Of a DNA stretch of 6,410 nt, positions 1-4,123 are shown in pieces (position 1 is the first letter of the stretch; each line of letters opens with the position of its first letter). Location of the stretch: assembly GCA_031275515.1 (NCBI GenBank), contig JAISOQ010000194.1, positions 1 through 6,410 on the forward strand, written 5' to 3'. Source of the stretch: Treponema sp. (lineage in GTDB: Bacteria; Spirochaetota; Spirochaetia; Treponematales; Breznakiellaceae). Both the position numbers and the translations under genes were made by a program. Below the pieces are notes generated by a model, which saw only the letters and a list, made by a program, of their open reading frames with translations, ran no database searches and was not told the DNA's origin.

Positions 1-13
1 AAAGGTATACTTT

Positions 14-27
14 GGGCTTTTAAGCCC
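14..27. other. Small perfect inverted repeat at left edge
   Basis: GGGCTT and AAGCCC flank a TT centre, giving a perfect 6-bp stem. A run of five T lies about nine bases downstream (37-41), too far for a textbook intrinsic terminator. It may be the remains of, or part of, the transcription end of an unseen upstream gene, or a chance palindrome. No coding region can be supported between 1 and 143. Confidence 0.35.
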
Positions 28-53
28 GGTACGGAGTTTTTATTAGCCGGCCC

Positions 54-105
54 TTGGCAAATTCCTTTTCGCTCTCTTGTATTTTTCCAAATAACAATAT
101 AAAAT
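54..105 (+). promoter_or_regulatory. Candidate promoter region for the regulator and cluster
   Basis: Two sigma70-like pairings can be read in this AT-rich leader. The first is TTGGCA at 54-59 (five of six matches to the -35 consensus) with TGTATT at 78-83 after an 18-base spacer. The second is TTGTAT at 77-82 (weak -35) with TAAAAT at 100-105 after a 17-base spacer; this -10 box lies inside TATAAAAT. The base composition differs sharply from the GC-rich genes and the position directly precedes the first gene, so a promoter somewhere here is likely. Which pair is used, if either, is not settled by sequence. Confidence 0.4.
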
Positions 106-117
106 CAAAATAGAAAT

Positions 118-138
118 GAAAGGTTTCCGAAAGGGAAA
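118..138 (+). promoter_or_regulatory. GAAA/TTTC repeats overlapping the regulator's ribosome-binding site; possible autoregulatory operator
   Basis: The stretch contains GAAA-GG-TTTC (118-127) interlocked with TTTC-C-GAAA (124-132), and a TTTCC/GGAAA stem (124-128 with 134-138) around GAAAG. The weak Shine-Dalgarno AAGGGA at 131-136, seven bases before the ATG at 144, lies inside it. DeoR-family operators often contain TTTC/GAAA-type half-sites and the regulators often control their own gene, so this is a candidate operator. The stem could alternatively hide the ribosome-binding site in the mRNA. Both readings are inference. Confidence 0.3.
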
Positions 139-143
139 TATAA

Positions 144-908
144 ATGACTGTTGAACTCAACGAAAGGGAACGGATCATCCTTGCCACCCTTGCGGAGAAA
201 GGTTCCGTAGCGGTGCAGGACTTGGCCCGGGACCTGGGGTTGTCGGAAGTGACCATCAGGGCCAGCCTCCGGACCCTGGAGGAGAAGGGCTGGCTGATTA
301 GGACCCGGGGCGGGGCGGCGGCGGCCATGCACCGGGATGTTCTGGAGCGGCAAAAGAAATTCCAGAACGAAAAGAACCTCATTGCCCGGCGGGCTGCGGA
401 ACTTGTCCGGGACGGGGACGTGATCATGATCGAGGCCGGGACCACTACCGCCCTGATCGCCAGGTATCTGACGGGGAAACGGGACGTTCACATCGTGACC
501 AATTCAACCCTGGTATTTGCCTTTGCCCGCATGAATCCTCTCTTGCAGATCACCATGACCGGCGGCGAATTCCGCCGTCCCACGGAATCCCTGGTAGGCC
601 CCATAGCCCTCCAAACCATAGGCCGCCTTAATGTGCGTTTGGCCTTTGTGGGCACCGACGGCTTTACCCTGGAACGGGGTATGACCACCCATCTGATGGA
701 AGGCGCGGAAATCGTCAAAGCCATGAAAGCCCATGCGGAAACCACGGTTTTGGCAGCGGATTCCAGTAAATACGGGCGTATAGGTTTTGCCGGGGTCCTT
801 CCCCTTTCGGACATGGACCGTATCATCACCGATGCGAACCTGGGGGGCGAAGCCTTCCGGGAACTGCGGGAGGCGGGGGTTATGGTAGAGATGGCGGCAG
901 GCGGTTAG
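144..908 (+). CDS. DeoR-family transcriptional regulator
   Basis: A cytoplasmic DNA-binding regulator of 254 residues, the usual length for the DeoR/GlpR family. The N-terminal winged helix-turn-helix spans about residues 6-58, with the recognition-helix signature LSEVTIRASLRTLEEKGWL followed by RTRGGA (53-58); most relatives have IRRDL where this protein has IRASL. The C-terminal sensor domain, a ribose-5-phosphate isomerase-like fold that usually binds a sugar phosphate or related metabolite, shows EAGTTT (97-102), TNS (119-121), TGGEFR (138-143), GTDGF (169-173) and DSSKYGR (205-211). The start is supported by AAGGGA seven bases upstream and by the N-terminus beginning directly before the HTH. 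It precedes E2 by 50 bases on the same strand and most likely controls the dehydrogenase cluster and itself; ligand and sign of regulation are unknown. Family assignment is secure, the target is inferred. Confidence 0.93.
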   Translation: MTVELNERERIILATLAEKGSVAVQDLARDLGLSEVTIRASLRTLEEKGWLIRTRGGAAAAMHRDVLERQKKFQNEKNLIARRAAELVRDGDVIMIEAGTTTALIARYLTGKRDVHIVTNSTLVFAFARMNPLLQITMTGGEFRRPTESLVGPIALQTIGRLNVRLAFVGTDGFTLERGMTTHLMEGAEIVKAMKAHAETTVLAADSSKYGRIGFAGVLPLSDMDRIITDANLGGEAFRELREAGVMVEMAAGG

Positions 909-958
909 GAGTCCGGACAAAAGCTGTTTGTAATTTGAATGGAATATAGAGGTGTGAT

Positions 959-2407
959 ATGGCGTATGTGTTGATTATGCCCCGGCAGGGGAATACGGTG
1001 GAATCCTGTGTCATCAACGAATGGAAAGTGGCGGAGGGGGATGCGGTGAACGCGGACACCGTCGTCTGTGTGGTGGAAACCGACAAGGCCACGTTTGAAG
1101 TGCCCGCCGGGGAAACGGGGCAGGTTCTGAAACTGCTCTACCCTGGGGGAGAGGATGTCCCGGTGCTCAAGCCTATCGCGGTGATAGGGCAGGCCGGAGA
1201 GGATTGGGCGGCGGCTTTGGGTTCAGAGGGAACAGGGGATGCGCCGGCTTCCGGGGTCCCCGCATCTCCGGCAGTTCCGGCGGCGGTCCCTGCGCCGGAA
1301 ACAGACAGCATGGCGGCGGCCCCCATAGCGGAGGGCGGGCGCATCCCGGCGTCCCCCAGGGCGCGGAACCTCGCCGGAAAAGAGGGGCTTCCCCTGGCGG
1401 GGCTTGGGGGCACAGGGCCGGGGGGCCGCATCATAGAGCGGGATGTGGCGGCGGCTCTGGAGAAGCGTCCCCCCCTGACCGCAGCGGCCAAGGCGGCCCT
1501 GGCGTCCGGCGGCGGAACGCTCCCGGCCCGGGGATCGGGGCTGGGCGGCAGGGTTAGGGAGGCTGATCTTGCGGCGGCATACGGCGCATCTATGTCCGGC
1601 GGCGGCGCCTCTGTATCCGGCGGCGGGGCTTCCCTCCCGGCGGGCAGGGCCGGCTTGGCGGATTTTGGGGAAGGGGCGGTTGCCGAAACCCCCATTAAGG
1701 GGATACGCAAACTCATCGCCGACCGGATGTACAGTTCCCTGGCGGAAAGCGCCCAGTTTACCCTGAACGCCGGCGCGTCAGCCCTGCGTATACAGGAACT
1801 CCGGGCCAGAATGAAGGCCGGCGCGGGCTATGCCGGAGACGGCGGGGAACCGGCGCTGTCCAAAGTTACGGTCAACGATCTCATCCTGTTCGCGGTTTCC
1901 CGTATGCTCCCCCGCTTCCCCTTCATGAACGCCCACAAAATCGGGGATACCCTCAGGACCTTCGAGCGGGTGCATTTGGGAGTCGCGGTGGACACCCCCA
2001 GGGGGCTTATGGTGCCGGTCATCAGGAACGCGAACCTCCTGAGCCTGCCGCAAATCTCCGCGGAGGCGAAACGGCTTGCTTCGGCCTGTCAGAAGGGCAG
2101 TGTAAACCCGGAAGAAATCACCGGGTCCACCTTTACGGTAACCAACCTGGGGAGCCTGGGGATAACGGGCTTTACCCCGGTACTCAACGCGCCGGAAGTG
2201 GGCATACTCGGGGTCTGCGGCATAGAGCTGAAGCCGGTCCCGGCGGACGATGAGGGAACGGATTGCTGCGGGGTCAAGTTTGAGCCCCGCATAGGATTCA
2301 GTCTGACCATCAATCATCAGGTGGTGGACGGCGCTCCGGCGGCCCGGTTCCTCAAAGCCCTGGGCCAGGCGGCTGCGGATATAGATCTCCTCCTGGCGGA
2401 GGGCTGA
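959..2407 (+). CDS. Dihydrolipoyl acyltransferase, E2 component of a 2-oxoacid dehydrogenase complex
   Basis: E2 forms the core of the complex: its swinging lipoyl arm takes the acyl group from E1 and the core transfers it to CoA. The 482 residues are ordered as a single lipoyl domain (about 1-80) with the lipoylated lysine K43 in ETDKA; an Ala/Pro-rich linker; a peripheral-subunit-binding domain (about 129-167, ending GTGPGGRIIERDV); a second degenerate copy (about 172-208, GSGLGGRVREADL); a Gly/Ser linker with a heptapeptide repeat; and the catalytic domain from about 243. The core shows VDTPRGLMVPVI, TFTVTNLGSLGI and the active-site motif NHQVVDGA, with H453 and D457 as catalytic pair. GAGG at 949-952 is six bases before the ATG, and the protein opens directly with the lipoyl fold. 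Acetyl, branched-chain acyl or acetoin-derived acetyl transfer cannot be separated by sequence alone. Confidence 0.95.
   Translation: MAYVLIMPRQGNTVESCVINEWKVAEGDAVNADTVVCVVETDKATFEVPAGETGQVLKLLYPGGEDVPVLKPIAVIGQAGEDWAAALGSEGTGDAPASGVPASPAVPAAVPAPETDSMAAAPIAEGGRIPASPRARNLAGKEGLPLAGLGGTGPGGRIIERDVAAALEKRPPLTAAAKAALASGGGTLPARGSGLGGRVREADLAAAYGASMSGGGASVSGGGASLPAGRAGLADFGEGAVAETPIKGIRKLIADRMYSSLAESAQFTLNAGASALRIQELRARMKAGAGYAGDGGEPALSKVTVNDLILFAVSRMLPRFPFMNAHKIGDTLRTFERVHLGVAVDTPRGLMVPVIRNANLLSLPQISAEAKRLASACQKGSVNPEEITGSTFTVTNLGSLGITGFTPVLNAPEVGILGVCGIELKPVPADDEGTDCCGVKFEPRIGFSLTINHQVVDGAPAARFLKALGQAAADIDLLLAEG
1583..1645 (+). repeat. Three-copy 21-bp in-frame tandem repeat in the E2 linker
   Basis: Three consecutive 21-bp units encode GASMSGG, GASVSGG and GASLPAG (residues 209-229 of E2). 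The first two units are nearly identical in DNA, the third has diverged. The repeat sits in the flexible linker between the second subunit-binding-like domain and the catalytic core, where length changes are tolerated. Expansion by replication slippage is the likely origin, and copy number may differ between strains. Confidence 0.8.
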
Positions 2408-2422
2408 AAAATCAGAGGTTAA

Positions 2423-2437
2423 AGGACCCAGGGTCCT
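2423..2437 (+). repeat. Perfect 15-base palindrome in the E2-E3 gap
   Basis: AGGACCC and GGGTCCT surround a single A, a perfect 7-bp inverted repeat that ends one base before the Shine-Dalgarno of the E3 gene (AAGGA, 2439-2443, six bases before the ATG at 2450). No T-run follows, so it does not look like an intrinsic terminator. It could be an mRNA hairpin affecting E3 translation or message stability, or a protein-binding site. The same GGACCC/GGGTCC arms recur at 3985-3999 before E1. Confidence 0.65.
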
Positions 2438-2449
2438 CAAGGAACGGCA

Positions 2450-3901
2450 ATGTACGATACGATAATCATAGGCGGCGGGCCCGGCGGCTATCTGGCGGCG
2501 GAACGGCTGGGACAGGCCGGGAAAAAAGTTTTATTAATAGAAGAACAGTGCCTGGGGGGGACCTGCCTCAACGCGGGCTGCATCCCCACCAAGACTCTGC
2601 TTAACTCGGCAAAACACTACGTCCATGCCAAAGAAGCCGGAAAGTTCGGCGTCGCCGCGGAAAAGGTGTCTTTTGACTGGGCGGCCATGCAGAGGTGGAA
2701 AGCCGAAGTGGTGGAAAAGCTGAGGGGCGGCGTAGCTTTTCAGATGAAGCGTTTCGGCGTGGACGTGGCAGAAGGCCGGGGAGAACTCCTGGCGGCGCCC
2801 GCCGGGGACAAGCCGGGGAAAGTCCGGGTGAGCTTCCCCTCCGGAGAAGATGCCTGCCGGGAACACGAAGGCCGGACCATCCTGATCTGCGCCGGTTCGG
2901 TCCCGGCCCTGCCCCCCATACCGGGCGGACGGGATAATCCCCTGGTTCTGGATTCTACCGGCCTCCTCGCCATAGAGGGCGTCCCCAAACGGCTTGCGGT
3001 CATAGGCGGCGGGGTCATAGGCGTGGAATTCGCCGGTCTCTTTTCTTCCTTGGGCGCGGAAGTTACGGTCATAGAGATGATGGATGAGATCGTCCCCTTT
3101 ATGGACAAGGAACAGGCGCCTCTGCTCCGCCGGGCTATGAAGAACGTAAAATTCAAGCTGGGATGCAGGGTCGAAAAGATCGAAGGCGCTACGGTTCATT
3201 ACTCCGCCGGGAACGGCAAGCAGGAACAGGCCGAAGCGGATCTGACGCTCCTGGCGGCGGGCCGGAGGCCGGTTCTCGACACCTGGGGCGCGGAAGCCGC
3301 GGGCCTGGACCTTACCTCAAAGGGCGTAACCGTGGACGACAGAATGAGGACCAGCATCAGCGGAATTTGGGCCGCCGGAGACGTAACCGGGAGGAGCCTC
3401 CTGGCCCATTCAGCCTACCGCATGGCGGAAGTGGCGGCGGCGGACATCCTCGCCCGGCTGGACGGCGCGGCGGCTTTAAGCCCCCCCAATCGTATGCGTT
3501 ACGACGCCATACCCTGGGCGGTTTACGGGCTTACCGAAGCCGCCGGAGTCGGCCTCACCGAACAGGAAGCCGCCGCAAAGGGGATCGCCGTCTTCAAGGC
3601 GTCCCTTCCCATGCGGGCCTCCGGCCGTTTTGCCGCGGAGAACACCTTTGCCGGGCAGGGGGCGGTCAAGGTCATCGCCTGCGCCAATACCCGGCGCATT
3701 CTGGGCGTTCATGCAGTCGGGGTCTATGCATCGGAATTCATCTGGGGCGGCGCGGCTCTTATCGAACAGGAACTGGGGATAGAAGACGTAAAGCAGCTTA
3801 TCTTCCCCCATCCTACGGTATGCGAACTTATTCGGGACGCGGTATGGGAATTAAGTCCCCCGGATGTCCGTCCGGCAGCAAAAACGGAGGGCCGGCCCTG
3901 A
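2450..3901 (+). CDS. lpdA: Dihydrolipoamide dehydrogenase, E3 component
   Basis: A flavoprotein disulfide reductase of 483 residues that reoxidises dihydrolipoyl-E2 and reduces NAD+. The FAD-binding Rossmann motif GGGPGGY is at 8-14; the redox-active disulfide is C39/C44 in GGTCLNAGCIPTK; the NAD-binding motif IGGGVIGVE is at 185-193; the second FAD contact is AAGDVTG (308-314, D311); and the C-terminal dimer-interface motif HPTVCE supplies the catalytic H454 and E459. There is no N-terminal lipoyl domain, so E3 relies on the lipoyl arm of E2. Length and motifs are normal for the family. The start is set by AAGGA six bases upstream and by the FAD motif beginning almost at the N-terminus. It lies 42 bases after E2 and 222 bases before E1, so co-transcription with E2 is likely. 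Related disulfide reductases (glutathione or mercuric reductase) are less likely given the motifs and neighbours. Confidence 0.96.
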   Translation: MYDTIIIGGGPGGYLAAERLGQAGKKVLLIEEQCLGGTCLNAGCIPTKTLLNSAKHYVHAKEAGKFGVAAEKVSFDWAAMQRWKAEVVEKLRGGVAFQMKRFGVDVAEGRGELLAAPAGDKPGKVRVSFPSGEDACREHEGRTILICAGSVPALPPIPGGRDNPLVLDSTGLLAIEGVPKRLAVIGGGVIGVEFAGLFSSLGAEVTVIEMMDEIVPFMDKEQAPLLRRAMKNVKFKLGCRVEKIEGATVHYSAGNGKQEQAEADLTLLAAGRRPVLDTWGAEAAGLDLTSKGVTVDDRMRTSISGIWAAGDVTGRSLLAHSAYRMAEVAAADILARLDGAAALSPPNRMRYDAIPWAVYGLTEAAGVGLTEQEAAAKGIAVFKASLPMRASGRFAAENTFAGQGAVKVIACANTRRILGVHAVGVYASEFIWGGAALIEQELGIEDVKQLIFPHPTVCELIRDAVWELSPPDVRPAAKTEGRP

Positions 3902-3925
3902 CGCGAAACCGCGCAAGTGATAGGA

Positions 3926-4048
3926 GGGGCGCCGTCAGGCGGCCCCCGCAAGCCCGCGCAAGCGGGGTGAGGAGGCCGGAGCGTGGACCCGCAGGGTCCT
4001 TAGCGGAGCCCCGGATAGCCCGGTCCGGCGCCTGCGCCGGATGCGCCC
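3926..4048 (+). repeat. GC-rich multi-stem-loop intergenic element, repeat-like
   Basis: About 120 bases of non-coding DNA between E3 and E1 are packed with inverted repeats. Stem 1 (3926-3946) pairs GGGG/CCCC and CGCC/GGCG around GTCA with one bulged base. Stem 2 (3953-3966) is CCCGC/GCGGG closed by a GCAA tetraloop; an alternative is CCCCGC (3944-3949) with GCGGGG (3962-3967). Stem 3 (3985-3999) is GGACCC-GCA-GGGTCC. Stem 4 (4024-4041) is TCCGGCGC-CT-GCGCCGGA, a perfect 8-bp stem. The ends GGGCGC (3927-3932) and GCGCCC (4043-4048) are also complementary. No T-run follows, so it is not a plain terminator. It resembles dispersed palindromic intergenic elements (REP-like) seen in many GC-rich genomes; a structured RNA or mRNA-stability element is the alternative. 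Copy number in the genome is unknown from this window. Confidence 0.65.
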
Positions 4049-4110
4049 GAATTCCAAAACAAAATTGACGGTTTTAGTGTCCGGATACGGGTACTAATAC
4101 TACAAATGAC

Positions 4111-4116
4111 AAGGAG
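4111..4116 (+). promoter_or_regulatory. Strong ribosome-binding site that decides the E1 start
   Basis: AAGGAG lies seven bases before the ATG at 4124. A second in-frame ATG occurs 18 bases upstream at 4106, but it has no Shine-Dalgarno sequence in front of it and the AAGGAG would lie inside its coding region. The 4124 start is therefore preferred. Confidence 0.8.
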
Positions 4117-4123
4117 AGACAAA

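Noticed and set aside
911..918. GTCCGGAC palindrome after the regulator's stop codon
   Set aside because: Only an 8-base self-complementary word with no loop, no T-run and no partner elsewhere nearby; too short to call as operator or terminator.
1138..1716. Minus-strand open frame opposite the E2 linker
   Set aside because: Low-complexity Ala/Pro/Ser antisense of the Ala/Pro/Gly-rich linker.
3163..4068. Plus-strand open frame (301 codons) overlapping the end of E3 and the following gap
   Set aside because: It is the out-of-frame reading of the conserved E3 C-terminus, rich in Arg and Gly, and extends into the gap only because the GC-rich stem-loops lack stops. No ribosome-binding site or motif supports it.
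4065..4100. Possible separate promoter for E1, with TTGACG at 4065-4070 in a less GC-rich stretch
   Set aside because: The -35-like hexamer matches five of six positions, but no acceptable -10 box occurs 16-18 bases downstream; TACTAA at 4092 is 21 bases away. An internal promoter remains possible but unsupported.
3902..4123. CRISPR-like or tRNA-like structure in the gap before E1
   Set aside because: The stems differ in sequence and spacing, there are no regular direct repeats with spacers, and no cloverleaf with a T-loop motif can be drawn.
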